Shown here piece after piece: positions 1-10,327 of a stretch of 64,000 nucleotides of DNA. Numbering within the stretch: the stretch's first letter is position 1; each line of letters starts with the position of its first letter. The stretch is from Methylobacillus glycogenes JCM 2850 (GTDB lineage: Bacteria > Pseudomonadota > Gammaproteobacteria > Burkholderiales > Methylophilaceae). Location: the NCBI RefSeq assembly GCF_000617925.1, contig NZ_BAMT01000002.1:398058-462057 (forward strand), in the 5' to 3' direction. Under the pieces are notes generated by a model. That model did no database searches and was not told where the DNA came from. It saw only the letters and a program-made list of their open reading frames with translations. A program made the position numbers and the translations under genes.

Positions 1-408
1 CGAATCCAGCTCGAAAGTGGGGTGTTTCATCTCGCCCACGCTCTCGGATGGCTTGAGGTGCAGCTCAGGCCCCATGATGCGTCCACCCTTGGTCACCAGT
101 TTGACATTGCCGAGTACATGCAGCTCTTCGTTTTGTACGTCGAACTCCATGGTGTCGCCATAGACTTTTTGTTGATCGGTGATCAACAAGGCATTGCCTA
201 TGGATTTGAGTTTGCGGTCCAGATAGACCTGCAACTTGTCGCCTTCAATGATGATGGCGTCCGGATCGGCAGCCGGGTCTGTCAAGGTGTCGTCGGTAGC
301 CGTATTGGCATCAGGCTCGGCGACTTCAGCGATGGCTTCTTCGGCATGGGCATGGCCCAGGGTCAGGCAAACAAGCGCGACAAGAAAAGTAATGGGACGG
401 ATGTTCAC
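1..408 (-). CDS. lptD: LPS-assembly protein LptD, N-terminal part (runs off the window)
   Basis: LptD is the outer-membrane beta-barrel that inserts lipopolysaccharide into the outer leaflet. Only the first 136 codons lie in the window. The reading frame opens with a GTG (406-408) followed by a signal peptide ([21 protein letters not shown]), an acidic linker, and an LptA/OstA-like beta-jellyroll segment ([20 protein letters not shown], then [20 protein letters not shown]), as expected for the periplasmic domain that receives LPS from LptA. It is divergent from amgK-murU; this lptD/amgK arrangement is well known in Pseudomonas and many betaproteobacteria and supports the call. The start is uncertain because no strong ribosome-binding site precedes the GTG and no in-frame ATG lies nearby. 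Confidence 0.85.
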   Translation of the reverse strand, partial: MNIRPITFLVALVCLTLGHAHAEEAIAEVAEPDANTATDDTLTDPAADPDAIIIEGDKLQVYLDRKLKSIGNALLITDQQKVYGDTMEFDVQNEELHVLGNVKLVTKGGRIMGPELHLKPSESVGEMKHPTFELDS

Positions 409-610
409 AATGATTCGGTGATGGAGGCAGTGGATGCTTAAGTAGACGCGTGTTTGTTTTATGGGTGATAAAATCGCATAATTTGCCGGATTAGGCAATG
501 CATATCTAGCCCGCATGCCATCCTTGTCACTGAATTAAAAAGAAGTTTTATTTTTTCCCTGGCGCATCTTTACCAGGTTTTATATGTTGATACCTAGAGG
601 TTGATTGTCA

Positions 611-1611
611 GTGTCCCGCCTTGAGCAATTAAATGAGTGGCTAGCCCAGGTGCTGCCTGGAAAATCCTTGCAGCTTTCCCCCGCATCTGCGGATGCGAGT
701 TTCCGTCGTTATTTCCGTGTTGAATTTGAGGGTAGTCCTAGCCTGATCGCCATGGATGCACCTCCGCCACAGGAAGACTGTAGGCCTTTTGTGCAAGTGG
801 CCCAGCTGTTCCTGCAAGCCGGACTGCATGTACCCAAGGTATTGGCCGAGGATCTGCAGCACGGGTTTTTGTTGCTGGATGATCTGGGTAACGATACCTA
901 TCTACAGGCGCTAAATGCTGACACCAATGTGGCAGATCCGCTTTACCGTGATGCCTTCAATGCGCTGATCCAGCTACAGCAGGCCAGCCAGCCTGGCGTG
1001 CTGCCGCCTTATGATGAGGCTTTGCTCACGCGCGAGATGCAATTATTCCCTGATTGGTATATCGCACGTCATCTGGCTTGAGCCTGAGCGAAAAGCAGCA
1101 GCAAGTCATCACGCAAACCATGGACGTACTTAACCGCAATATCCTGGCGCAGGGCCAGGTCTATGTGCACCGCGACTATCATTCACGCAATCTGATGCTG
1201 ACAGCGCCCAACCCTGGCGTGCTGGATTTTCAAGATGCAGTATATGGCCCGATTACCTATGACCTGGTTTCCTTGCTCAAGGATGCCTATATCAGCTGGG
1301 ATGAAGACAAGGTGCTGGATTGGGTAGTGCGCTATTGGCAAGGCGCACGTGCGGCTGGCTTGCCCGTACCTGGGGATATTGCCGATTTCTACCGTGATTT
1401 TGAATGGATGGGCGTGCAGCGCCATCTCAAGGTTTTGGGTATTTTTGCCCGGCTCTATCACCGTGATGGCAAGGATGGCTATCTCAAGGATATGCCGCTG
1501 GTCATGGACTACCTGCGCCGCGCCTGTAACCGTTACCGCGAATTGCGGCCTTTGCTGCGTCTGCTGGATGAGATATTGGAGATCAAGCCGCAAGAAGGGC
1601 TGACCTTCTGA
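611..1611 (+). CDS. amgK: N-acetylmuramate/N-acetylglucosamine kinase AmgK (frame break near 1076)
   Basis: AmgK phosphorylates MurNAc at the anomeric position, feeding the MurU shortcut that recycles peptidoglycan sugars to UDP-MurNAc and bypasses de novo synthesis. The protein is an aminoglycoside-phosphotransferase-like kinase: the catalytic loop VHRDYHSRN is near residue 187 and the metal-binding DFQDA near 206. The reading frame breaks at about 1075-1077. Restoring one base there (CTGGC to CTGGGC or CTGGCC) joins the halves into a 333-residue protein of normal AmgK length, so I annotate one gene. GTG at 611 is preferred because AGAGG (596-600) is 10 nt upstream; the TTG at 605 is too close. 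murU follows 25 nt downstream. Confidence 0.88.
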
Positions 1612-1633
1612 TGATATTCACCTTGGAGAATAG

Positions 1634-2320
<687 letters not shown>

Positions 2321-2410
2321 TGGCGTGCGTAAAAGTGATTGCAGGATGCATCAGTCTTATCAACGGCATAATAACCAAGCCCGATTGCCATGCAGGGAGT
2401 GCAAGTTTTA

Positions 2411-3717
2411 ATGCAATTTGAAGAATTCAAGCAACGCAGGCAGGCACTGGCTGCGCAGATGGGGCAAGGTATTGCGCTGATCCCAACTGCGCCTGAAGCC
2501 ACACGCAATCGCGATAGCCATTATCCCTACCGTTTCGACAGTTATTTCTATTACCTCACGGGCTTTGATGAGCCAGAGGCCGTGTTGCTATTGATTGCTG
2601 GCGAGCAGACCAAAAGCATTCTGTTTTGCCGCGATAAGCATCTGGAGCGTGAAATCTGGGATGGTTTCCGCCACGGCCCCGCAGGCGCGCAGGAAAAATT
2701 TGGTTTTGATGAAGCTTACAGCATAGATGAATTAGATCAGCGCATTGCTGAGTTGCTGGCCAATCAGCCCAGTCTCCACTTCAGCCTGGGTGCAGATGCC
2801 GGATGGGATAAGCGTGTTACAGGCTGGCTTAAGGAATTGTCAGCGCAGGCGCGTAGCGGAATTGCCGCTCCAGCGGCGATACAGGATGTGCGACGGCTGA
2901 TTGACGAGATGCGGCTAATTAAATCCCCAGCCGAATTGGAGATTATGCGCAAAGCCGCGCAGATTACGGTGCAAGCCCATCAACGCGCCATGCGGGCCAC
3001 CCAGCCCGGCATGATGGAATATGAAATTGAAGCCGAAGTGCTACATGAATTCATGCGCCACGGCAGTCGTGCCCCAGCCTATACCTCTATTGTGGCGGGT
3101 GGTGCCAATGCCTGTGTGCTGCACTACATCAGTAACCAGGATCAGCTGAAATCTGGTGATTTGTTGTTGATCGATGCCGGGTGCGAACTGTCCGGTTATG
3201 CCGCCGACATTACCCGTACCTTCCGGTCAATGGCAAATTCTCCGCCGTGCAAAAAGATGTGTATGAATTGGTGCTGGCAGCGCAGGCCGCTGCCATTGCC
3301 GAAGTGCGTCCAGGCCAGCACTGGAATGCCGCGCATGAAGCGGCACTGAATATCCTGGTGCAAGGGTTTATTGATTTTGGCTTATGTCAGGGCAGCCTGG
3401 AAGGGGTGCTGGAATCTGGCGATTATCGGCGCTTCTATATGCATAGAACCGGCCACTGGCTGGGGCTGGACGTACATGATGCTGGAGAATACAAAAATGC
3501 GGCGGAGAATTGGCGTCCCTTAATGCCGGGCATGGTGCTGACAGTGGAGCCAGGTTGCTATATCCGCCCTGCGGATGATGTGCCCGAGGCGTTCTGGAAT
3601 ATAGGCATACGCATTGAAGACAATGCGGTGGTGACAACGCAGGGCTGCGATATTTTGACCTCGGGCGCGCCCAAGACCGTGCAGGAAATTGAATCATGGA
3701 TGGCAGGACATGAGTGA
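2411..3717 (+). CDS. pepP: Xaa-Pro aminopeptidase PepP (frame break near 3223)
   Basis: Aminopeptidase P removes N-terminal residues that precede proline; it is a cytosolic, dinuclear-metal (usually Mn) M24B peptidase. The five expected metal ligands are present: D of DAGCELSG (about residue 255), D of YAADITRTF (266), H of TGHWLGLDVHD (349), E of TVEPGC (380) and E of IRIEDNAVV (403). The frame is interrupted at about 3223, where TTCCGGTC needs one more C (TTCCCGGTC) to read FPVNGKFS. Corrected length is 435 residues, typical of PepP. The start at 2411 has AGGGAG (2394-2399) upstream; the in-frame ATG at 2390 lies on top of that site. The end overlaps ubiH by 8 nt, the usual pepP-ubiH-ubi operon order. 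Confidence 0.9.
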
Positions 3718-4924
3718 GCAGACTGAGGCAAGCCCGATAGTGAAGACGCCAGCTCAAGCGCCGCAAGACATCATGATAGTCGGCGGCGGCCCAGTAGGCG
3801 CTACGCTGGCCTTGGCCTTGCTGCATAAAGGCTATGACGTCACCCTGTTGGAAGCCCGCGCCCAAGGCGCTGCCCATCAGGATCAGCGCGCATTGGCTTT
3901 ATCCTACGGCAGTATTCTTATCCTGGAGCGCCTGGGTTTGTGGGATGCACTCAAACCCAAGGCAACCGCGATCAATACCATTCATGTATCGCAACGTGGC
4001 AGCCTGGGGCGTAGTGTGCTGAAGGCGGAAGAGCATGATCAACCAGCCTTGGGATATGTGCTGTCCTATGGGGATTTGACGGCTGCACTGGATACTGCCT
4101 TGCAGGACAATGCGAAGATACGCTTGCAGTATGAAGCCGAGGCCAGCGCCATCATCCCTGGAGCAGACTTGGCGCACGTGGAATACCGTCAGCATGAGAT
4201 GGCTATGACGGCGTCGGCAAAGGTCGTCGTGCTGGCCGATGGGGGACGTAGTCTGGGCGAGATACCCGGTTTGCAGCGTGAAACCAAGCACTATGGGCAT
4301 GATGCCTTGGTCAGCAAGGTTGTGTGCGAACTGCCGCATGACAATATTGCTTATGAGCGCTTCACTCCAGCAGGGCCAGTGGCCTTGCTGCCCAACGGTC
4401 CACGTGATTTTTCCCTAGTCTGGACCGGGAAAAGCGAGGAAATCCAGCCTTTGCTGACCATGGAGGACGAGGCTTTTCTGCAGGCGCTGCACGCGCATTT
4501 CGGTGATCGCGTTGGCCGTTTTCTCAAGGTGGGCAAACGCCTGAGTTTTCCGCTTAAATTGTCGTATCTGCAAACCGTCACGGCACCGCATCTGGTGGTG
4601 ATAGGCAATGCGGCGCAAACCATGCATCCGGTGGCAGGTCAGGGTTTTAATGTGGGTATGCGCGATGCCTGGGAGCTGGCGCAAATACTGGCAGAAACGC
4701 CGCTAGCGCAATGGGGTAGTGACACCATGCTGCAGGCCTATCAGGCTGATCGCAAGAACGATACGCGCAAAGGCCTGATGTTCACCGATTTTCTTGTCAA
4801 CGTCTTTTCCAACGATACAGTGGGCTTAAATAAGATACGAGGACTGGGTTTGGGGCTGCTGGATATAGTGCCAATTGCTAAGCGCCGCTTGGTGGACAAA
4901 ATGAGTTTTGGTCCCAGGGGGTGA
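3710..4924 (+). CDS. ubiH: UbiH-type FAD-dependent ubiquinone biosynthesis hydroxylase
   Basis: A 404-residue flavoprotein monooxygenase of the UbiH/COQ6 family, which hydroxylates the ring of ubiquinone intermediates. It shows the dinucleotide-binding IVGGGPVGATLALALL near residue 22, the central DG motif (LADGGRSLG), and the C-terminal FAD motif GNAAQTMHPVAGQGFNVGMR near residue 298. GNAAQT-HP is characteristic of UbiH proper (C6 hydroxylation), whereas UbiF/UbiI usually carry GDAAH. It begins inside the end of pepP (ATG at 3710, preceded by GGCAGGA), so the two are likely translationally coupled. Confidence 0.87.
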   Translation: MSEQTEASPIVKTPAQAPQDIMIVGGGPVGATLALALLHKGYDVTLLEARAQGAAHQDQRALALSYGSILILERLGLWDALKPKATAINTIHVSQRGSLGRSVLKAEEHDQPALGYVLSYGDLTAALDTALQDNAKIRLQYEAEASAIIPGADLAHVEYRQHEMAMTASAKVVVLADGGRSLGEIPGLQRETKHYGHDALVSKVVCELPHDNIAYERFTPAGPVALLPNGPRDFSLVWTGKSEEIQPLLTMEDEAFLQALHAHFGDRVGRFLKVGKRLSFPLKLSYLQTVTAPHLVVIGNAAQTMHPVAGQGFNVGMRDAWELAQILAETPLAQWGSDTMLQAYQADRKNDTRKGLMFTDFLVNVFSNDTVGLNKIRGLGLGLLDIVPIAKRRLVDKMSFGPRG

Positions 4925-4990
4925 GCGCGCGATGATTAATGGCCTTTTTACAACACAGCGACTATTGTCGCGCGCCATACGCATTCAGTC

Positions 4991-6193
4991 ATGACAGCCC
5001 AGACACATGAATATGAAGTGCTGGTGCTAGGCGCAGGCCTGGTAGGTCTGGCATCTGCGGTGGCGCTGGCACAGCAAGGACTACGGGTAGCTGTGCTTGA
5101 GCGGCAATCTCTGGTGGCTAGGCCTGATGAAGAGTGGGACAGCCGCATCTATGCCATCAGCCCTGGCAATGTTGACTGGCTTGCGGGGCTGGGGGTATGG
5201 CCACTGCTGGCGCAAGAACGGCTCTGCGATGTTGATAGTATGCAGATCTATGGCGACCAAGGGGCTGGCCTGCGCATGGATGCTTATCAGGCCAACCTTG
5301 CTAGATTAAGTGTGATTGTGGAAGGCAAGCGGTTGCAGTTTGCCTTGCAAGAACGTCTGCAAGCGCTGGAAGTGCCCGTGTTTGAGCAATGCGCGCTCAG
5401 CCATGCCCAGTGGCGAGCACCGTGCTATACCCTGCACGCTGCACAAGACGTGAGCTACAGTGCAGCATTGTTGGTGGCTGCTGATGGTGCGGCTTCATGG
5501 TTGCGGCAACAGGCCGATATTGCGGTGCAGCGCCATGATTATGCGCAGATGGGAGTGGTGGCGAATTTCGCCTGTGAGCATGACCATGGTGGTCGCGCCT
5601 TCCAATGGTTCTTCAATGATCATGAATATGGGCAGAGCATTCTGGCCTGGTTACCTCTGCCGCAACAGCAGATGTCCATGGTCTGGTCCAGCAGTAACCC
5701 CCATGCACAAGCCTTGCTAGGCATGGATGCCGAGGCACTGGCACAAAAAGTATCCGCAGCAGGTCAACATAGGCTGGGGCATTTGAAGTTGGTCACACCC
5801 GCGCAAGCTTTCCCTTTGAGCATGCAAACACCTGAGCGCTTGGTTAAGCCAGGGCTCGCGCTGGTGGGGGATGCTGCTCACCTGGTGCATCCATTGGCTG
5901 GGCAAGGCGTCAATCTGGGTTTGCGCGATGTGAAGCTATTGGTCGAGACTCTGGCGGGTAAAAACCAGAAGTCTCAGGCGGGCAGGGGGCATGTGGGTGA
6001 CCTTAGCCTGTTGCGTGGTTATGAGCGGGCGCGCAAAGCAGATATGATGCACATGCGTGTTTTGACACATGGGCTTGCTACATTGTATGCCCGTCCTTCC
6101 TCATGGCTGGGTTTGCTGCGTAACGAAGGGCTGGGCTGGCTGGATCAACGTCCGGCATTGAAGAAAACACTGATACAACAAGCTGTTATTTGA
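4991..6193 (+). CDS. Second ubiquinone biosynthesis hydroxylase of the UbiH/UbiF/UbiI family
   Basis: A 400-residue FAD-dependent hydroxylase paralogous to the preceding UbiH. Visible motifs are the N-terminal VLGAGLVGLASAVALAQQGL (FAD ADP moiety), the DG motif (VAADGAASWLRQQA), and GDAAHLVHPLAGQGVNLGLR near residue 292. The GDAAH variant groups it with UbiF/UbiI rather than UbiH, so it plausibly performs the C1 or C5 ring hydroxylation; the sequence alone does not decide which, and I give no symbol. It lies 66 nt after ubiH on the same strand and is probably co-transcribed. Confidence 0.83.
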   Translation: MTAQTHEYEVLVLGAGLVGLASAVALAQQGLRVAVLERQSLVARPDEEWDSRIYAISPGNVDWLAGLGVWPLLAQERLCDVDSMQIYGDQGAGLRMDAYQANLARLSVIVEGKRLQFALQERLQALEVPVFEQCALSHAQWRAPCYTLHAAQDVSYSAALLVAADGAASWLRQQADIAVQRHDYAQMGVVANFACEHDHGGRAFQWFFNDHEYGQSILAWLPLPQQQMSMVWSSSNPHAQALLGMDAEALAQKVSAAGQHRLGHLKLVTPAQAFPLSMQTPERLVKPGLALVGDAAHLVHPLAGQGVNLGLRDVKLLVETLAGKNQKSQAGRGHVGDLSLLRGYERARKADMMHMRVLTHGLATLYARPSSWLGLLRNEGLGWLDQRPALKKTLIQQAVI

Positions 6194-6214
6194 ACTCTGG
6201 AAAGATGATTAATT

Positions 6215-6931
6215 ATGTCTAAGAAGTGGATTGCAGTGCTGCTGGGCTCGCTGATGGCGGCCAACACCTGGGCCGATGAAGCCAGTCTGAAGAAGGCGGT
6301 AGAGGCCACCTACCCCAAGGTCAAGGTTGAAAGCGTGACCAAGACACCTTATGCCGGGCTTTATGAAGTATTTCTTGATGGCCAGATTATCTACACCGAT
6401 GAGAAATTCAGCTTTTTGATTGCCGAGGGACGTTTGGTAGAGCCCAAGAGCAAGCGTGATATTACGGGTGAGCGCATGGATGAGTTGACCAAGGTCGATT
6501 TTGCCAGCCTGCCACTGGATCAGGCCATCAAGGTGGTCAAGGGCAATGGTAGTCGCAAGCTGGTGGTGTTCTCTGACCCGGATTGCCCGTATTGCAAACG
6601 TCTGGAGCAAAAAGAGCTGGTCAATATCAATGATGTGACCATCTACACCTTCTTGTTCCCACTGGAGCAATTGCATCCAGATGCCGCCAATAAATCACGC
6701 GCCATCTGGTGCGCACCTGACCGCGCCAAGGCTTGGAATGACTGGATTTTGAGCGGTCAACTGCCCAAGGCCCAAGGCACTTGCGATACGCCTATAGACA
6801 AGGTGACCGAACTGGGCCGCAAGATCAATGTGACCAGCACACCCACGCTATTCTTCTCTGATGGCAAGCGCATGCTGGGCGCTTATCCTGCCAAGGATAT
6901 CGAGAAGGCGTTGGGTGCAGCTAAAAAGTAA
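6215..6931 (+). CDS. dsbC: Thiol:disulfide interchange protein DsbC
   Basis: Periplasmic protein-disulfide isomerase, normally kept reduced by DsbD, that corrects wrong disulfides. The 238-residue precursor has a cleavable signal peptide (MSKKWIAVLLGSLMAANTWA, then DEASL), an N-terminal DsbC dimerisation domain (to about residue 90), and a thioredoxin-like domain with the active site CPYC at residues 124-127. The cis-proline loop is TSTPTLFF. A second cysteine pair (around WCAPD and GTCDTP) matches the structural disulfide of the family. GGAAAG lies upstream of the ATG. It is followed by a bidirectional terminator shared with pilC. Confidence 0.92.
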   Translation: MSKKWIAVLLGSLMAANTWADEASLKKAVEATYPKVKVESVTKTPYAGLYEVFLDGQIIYTDEKFSFLIAEGRLVEPKSKRDITGERMDELTKVDFASLPLDQAIKVVKGNGSRKLVVFSDPDCPYCKRLEQKELVNINDVTIYTFLFPLEQLHPDAANKSRAIWCAPDRAKAWNDWILSGQLPKAQGTCDTPIDKVTELGRKINVTSTPTLFFSDGKRMLGAYPAKDIEKALGAAKK

Positions 6932-6949
6932 GCGATAAGATAGGCACGA

Positions 6950-6990
6950 TTAAAAAACAAAGCTTGGCTAAGCCAGGCTTTGTTTTTTGC
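6950..6990. terminator. Bidirectional rho-independent terminator between dsbC and pilC
   Basis: The inverted repeat CAAAGCTTGGC / GCCAGGCTTTG is flanked by A6 on the left and T6 on the right, giving a U-tract on both strands. It separates the convergent dsbC (plus) and pilC (minus). Confidence 0.8.
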
Positions 6991-7036
6991 GAGTGGCAGG
7001 GCTTTATCCATGCCGATGGCAAGGCACGTCTGCCGT

Positions 7037-8248
7037 TTAAACCACTTGGCCCATCTTGAAGATCGGCAGGTACATAGCAATCACCAGGCCTCCGATCAGG
7101 GTGCCAAGCACCACCATAATGATAGGTTCCATCAGGCTGGATAAGCCTTCTACCGCGTCATCAACTTCACCTTCGTAGAAATCCGCCACCTTGCTCAGCA
7201 TGGAGTCCAGCGCACCTGACTCCTCACCAATTGCCACCATCTGCAACACCATATTGGGGAAGACTTCCGTATTTTGCATGGCTACGGTCAGGCTGGCTCC
7301 GGTGCTGATCTCACTTTGCACTTGCTTGGTAGCATCAAAATAAACCCGGTTGCCCGAGGCGCCTGCGACCGAGTCCAATGCTTCTACCAGCGGCACACCA
7401 GCGGCAAACATGGTGGAGAGGGTGCGCGCAAAGCGTGCCACGGTGGCCTTACGTATCAACTCGCCAAATACGGGGATTTTCAGCAATAACCTATCCATGC
7501 TCGACTGCATTTTCTCCGAGCGTTTCCAGGTATAGAAAAAGAACCACAGGCTGCCAAAGATTGAGATGAAAATGGCATACCAGTAATCAACAAAGAAATC
7601 GGAAATATTCATCACTATGACGGTGGGGGCGGGCAGGTCAGCACCAAAGCTGCTGAATAATTCCTTGAACGCCGGGATCACAAAAATCATGATCACTGCA
7701 GTAATGATGAAGGCAACGACAATGATGGAGACAGGGTAAAACAAGGCTGACTTGATCTTGCTCTTGATGGCCTGGATTTTTTCTTTATAGGTAGCGAGTC
7801 TATCTAACAGAGCATCGAGAATACCTGCCTGTTCACCTGCGCCCACCAGGTTGCAGAATAGATTGTCAAAGTAGAGCGGATATTTACGGAATGCCTGGCT
7901 CAAGCTGCTGCCAGTTTCCACATCGGCTTTGATATCCGCGAGCAATTGGCTGACAGCGGGTTTGCTGTGCCCTTTGCCCACAATGTCAAATGCTTGCAAT
8001 AGCGGCACGCCAGCTTTCATCATAGTGGCAAGCTGGCGCGTGAACAAGGTGACATCCTTGTCATTGATCTTGCCGCCCGTCCGTATGCCACTCTGTTTTT
8101 TTACCTTGAGGACATTTACGCCTTGGCGGCGCAGAGTGGCTTTGACAAAGGCCTCGCCACTGGCTTTCATTTCCCCTTTGACGCGCTTGCCTTTTTTGTC
8201 CGTGCCTTCCCAGGCAAACGTGACTTCCTTGGTATCCTTGGCCGCCAT
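7037..8248 (-). CDS. pilC: Type IV pilus inner-membrane platform protein PilC
   Basis: PilC is the GspF-family platform on which the PilB and PilT motors act to extend and retract the pilus. The 403-residue protein starts with the usual soluble segment (FAWEGTDKKGKRVKGEM) and contains two repeated T2SF domains (each about 120 residues). The first carries DVTLFTRQLATMMKAGVPLLQ and the second the related ARTLSTMFAAGVPLVEALD. Long hydrophobic helices lie near residues 170-195, 220-240 and 370-395. It follows pilB by 27 nt on the same strand. A pilD peptidase, often next in this cluster, is not here; the strand ends in a terminator. Confidence 0.93.
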   Translation of the reverse strand: MAAKDTKEVTFAWEGTDKKGKRVKGEMKASGEAFVKATLRRQGVNVLKVKKQSGIRTGGKINDKDVTLFTRQLATMMKAGVPLLQAFDIVGKGHSKPAVSQLLADIKADVETGSSLSQAFRKYPLYFDNLFCNLVGAGEQAGILDALLDRLATYKEKIQAIKSKIKSALFYPVSIIVVAFIITAVIMIFVIPAFKELFSSFGADLPAPTVIVMNISDFFVDYWYAIFISIFGSLWFFFYTWKRSEKMQSSMDRLLLKIPVFGELIRKATVARFARTLSTMFAAGVPLVEALDSVAGASGNRVYFDATKQVQSEISTGASLTVAMQNTEVFPNMVLQMVAIGEESGALDSMLSKVADFYEGEVDDAVEGLSSLMEPIIMVVLGTLIGGLVIAMYLPIFKMGQVV

Positions 8249-8275
8249 GGTGTCCTATTCGTCTTTGTTTATTTG

Positions 8276-9994
8276 TTATTCGTTGGTCACGGCTTCAACT
8301 TCATCGAGCGAAGTCAGGCCCTGCTTGACCTTGAGCAGGCCGGATTGTCTTAAATCTTTGACACCTTCAAGCTGTGCCTGATCTGCAATATCATGCGCAG
8401 TGCCGTTTTGCATAATGATACGACTCATTGCCTCTGAGACTGGCATGACTTGATATATACCCACCCGGCCTTTGTAGCCACCATTGCAGTGCTCACAGCC
8501 GCCCTCCTTGTGGCGGTAGGGGTGCCAAGTGCCGTCCAGTTCACTTTCCTTGAAGCCTATGCTCAGCAATGCCTCACGGGGAATATCTGCGGGGACTTTG
8601 CAATGAGGGCACAATTTGCGCGCCAAACGTTGTGCTGTAATCAGAGAAACCGCCGAAGCGATATTGAAGGGCGCAACGCCCATATTCATGAGCCGAGTCA
8701 GGGTTGAGGGCGCGTCATTGGTATGCAGGGTTGATAACACCATATGACCTGTGGATGCCGCCTTTATCGCCATATCGGCAGTCTCGAGATCGCGAATTTC
8801 ACCTATCATGATGATGTCCGGATCCTGACGTAGAAACGCCTTCAGCGCCGCGGCAAAGGTCAAGCCTTGCTTGTCATTGACATTGACTTGGTTAACGCCT
8901 GCCAGAGGGATTTCTGCAGGGTCTTCAGCCGTGGAAATATTAACGCCAGGTTCGTTGAGGATGTTGAGGCAGGTATAAAGTGAGACCGTTTTGCCTGAAC
9001 CCGTAGGTCCAGTCACCAGCACCAAACCATAAGGCCTGGATACGGCTTTTAACAGGGCTTCCTTTTGATCAGCCTCATAACCCAGAGCATCAATGCCCAG
9101 TTTGGCACTGCTGGGGTCCAGAATCCGCATGACGATTTTCTCGCCATTGATCATGGGCAGCGTGCTGACGCGGAAGTCGATAGCACGAGTTTTGGACAGC
9201 ACCAGTTTCATGCGGCCATCCTGCGGGATGCGTTTTTCTGAAATGTCCAGATTGGAGATCACCTTGATACGCGAAGCGAGCTTCTCTTTGATGGCGAGTG
9301 GCGGCTGGGCGATCTCACGTAGCACGCCATCTATGCGATAGCGGACACGATAAAACTTTTCATACGGTTCAAAATGTAAATCCGATGCGCCAAGGTTGAT
9401 GGCATCCAATAGCATTTTCTGCAGGTATTTAACGATAGGCGCATCTTCTACCTCAAGCGAGGCTTCGGGTTCGTTCGCTTTGTCGTCCTGCTCAATATCC
9501 AGACCAAAATCGTCATCGCTGATCAGTGCACTCATCGTGGTGTCACCGGCTTCCACCAGCTTGTCTATCCACTTGCTGAGCTTGTCATCCTCAACAATGA
9601 TGGGGACCAATGCTTTGCCGGTCTGAAACTGTAATTCGTCCAGCGTATGCAGATTGGTGGGATCAGAAAGCCCTACAAATAAGGTATTGCTACGGCTGTA
9701 CAATGCAATCGCACGTGCACTTTGCATCAACTGCGGGCTGATGCTTTTGCTGGGCAGGTCGTCCGGGCTGATGGCGTTAAGGTCCAATAGTGGAAAGCCA
9801 AATGCCTGTGATGCCGCATGACTCACCTGTAGGGCACTGAGCTTGCGCGACTGTAGCAATTGCGTGATGAATGAAACTTTGGCCGCATTGGCTGCGGCTT
9901 GCAGGGCAAGCGCCTCATCTTCGCTCAACAGCTTCTGATGAATCAGCATGCGGGCCAGTCCGCCCAGCTTGCTAGGAGAGGTGACAGCAGCCAT
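8276..9994 (-). CDS. pilB: Type IV pilus extension ATPase PilB
   Basis: Hexameric cytoplasmic ATPase that powers pilus assembly. Domains in order: an N-terminal MshEN-type domain (about residues 1-150), the N2 domain with DLHFEPYEKFYRVRYRIDG, Walker A GPTGSGKTVSLYT near residue 330, the Asp box (EDPAEIPLAGVNQ), Walker B (DPDIIMIGEIRDLET) and the His box (STLHTNDAPSTLTRL). A zinc-binding tetracysteine (CPHC ... CEHC) follows. The ATG at 9994 gives 572 residues. The frame is also open to a TTG at 10009, but neither start has a well-placed ribosome-binding site; see the small upstream ORF entry. It forms an operon with pilC. Confidence 0.93.
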   Translation of the reverse strand: MAAVTSPSKLGGLARMLIHQKLLSEDEALALQAAANAAKVSFITQLLQSRKLSALQVSHAASQAFGFPLLDLNAISPDDLPSKSISPQLMQSARAIALYSRSNTLFVGLSDPTNLHTLDELQFQTGKALVPIIVEDDKLSKWIDKLVEAGDTTMSALISDDDFGLDIEQDDKANEPEASLEVEDAPIVKYLQKMLLDAINLGASDLHFEPYEKFYRVRYRIDGVLREIAQPPLAIKEKLASRIKVISNLDISEKRIPQDGRMKLVLSKTRAIDFRVSTLPMINGEKIVMRILDPSSAKLGIDALGYEADQKEALLKAVSRPYGLVLVTGPTGSGKTVSLYTCLNILNEPGVNISTAEDPAEIPLAGVNQVNVNDKQGLTFAAALKAFLRQDPDIIMIGEIRDLETADMAIKAASTGHMVLSTLHTNDAPSTLTRLMNMGVAPFNIASAVSLITAQRLARKLCPHCKVPADIPREALLSIGFKESELDGTWHPYRHKEGGCEHCNGGYKGRVGIYQVMPVSEAMSRIIMQNGTAHDIADQAQLEGVKDLRQSGLLKVKQGLTSLDEVEAVTNE

Positions 9995-10037
9995 GGATCT
10001 GAGAGCCAACCTTTATCTGGTGAACGCGATAGTGCAT
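9972..10037 (-). other. Possible 21-codon leader ORF overlapping the pilB start
   Basis: On the minus strand an ATG at 10037 is preceded, 9 nt upstream, by a good Shine-Dalgarno AGGAG (complement of 10047-10051). It opens a 21-codon frame (MHYRVHQIKVGSQIHGCCHL, then S, stop) that runs out of frame across the pilB start. The AGGAG lies within the perfect inverted repeat GATCTC-CTAA-GAGATC (10044-10059), so a hairpin could hide it. This could couple pilB translation to leader translation, or simply mark a chance ORF. No homology is claimed. Confidence 0.3.
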
Positions 10038-10059
10038 AGGAAAGATCTCCTAAGAGATC

Positions 10060-10327
10060 ACATTGATGTTCGATGATGCATGTTGGTTTTTTATTTGTAA
10101 AGCATCAAGCGCGTGCAGGCGGTTATTACATAGGGCTTTTTAAAAAAATTCAGTAAAAATGCTAATTAACACGCAAAAGCGCTTGACATCTGAGAATAAC
10201 CCACGTAAAAACGCGTTCAGGCGTTTGGAATTCGAGTGCATTGTAGCCGGCAACTACCGACTTAAATTCTTGAAGTACAAACTTTTGGGGTCGCCTCCCC
10301 TGTTATAAAAAGCAAGGAAGTTTAGAA
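10060..10327 (+). promoter_or_regulatory. pilB-cspA divergent intergenic region with cspA promoter and long 5' UTR
   Basis: TTGACA at 10183-10188 and TAAAAA at 10206-10211, spaced 17 nt, form a good sigma-70 promoter for cspA. The implied leader is about 110 nt, as is usual for cold-shock genes whose mRNA leader senses temperature. It contains a small GGGG ... CCCC hairpin (10287-10300) close to the ribosome-binding site AAGGAAG (10314-10320). I see no obvious cold-box match. The rest of the stretch is AT-rich and holds no gene. Confidence 0.55.

Noticed and set aside
22..441. Plus-strand open frame of 139 codons at the window start
   Set aside because: It is antisense to the lptD signal peptide and periplasmic domain, which read clearly on the minus strand.
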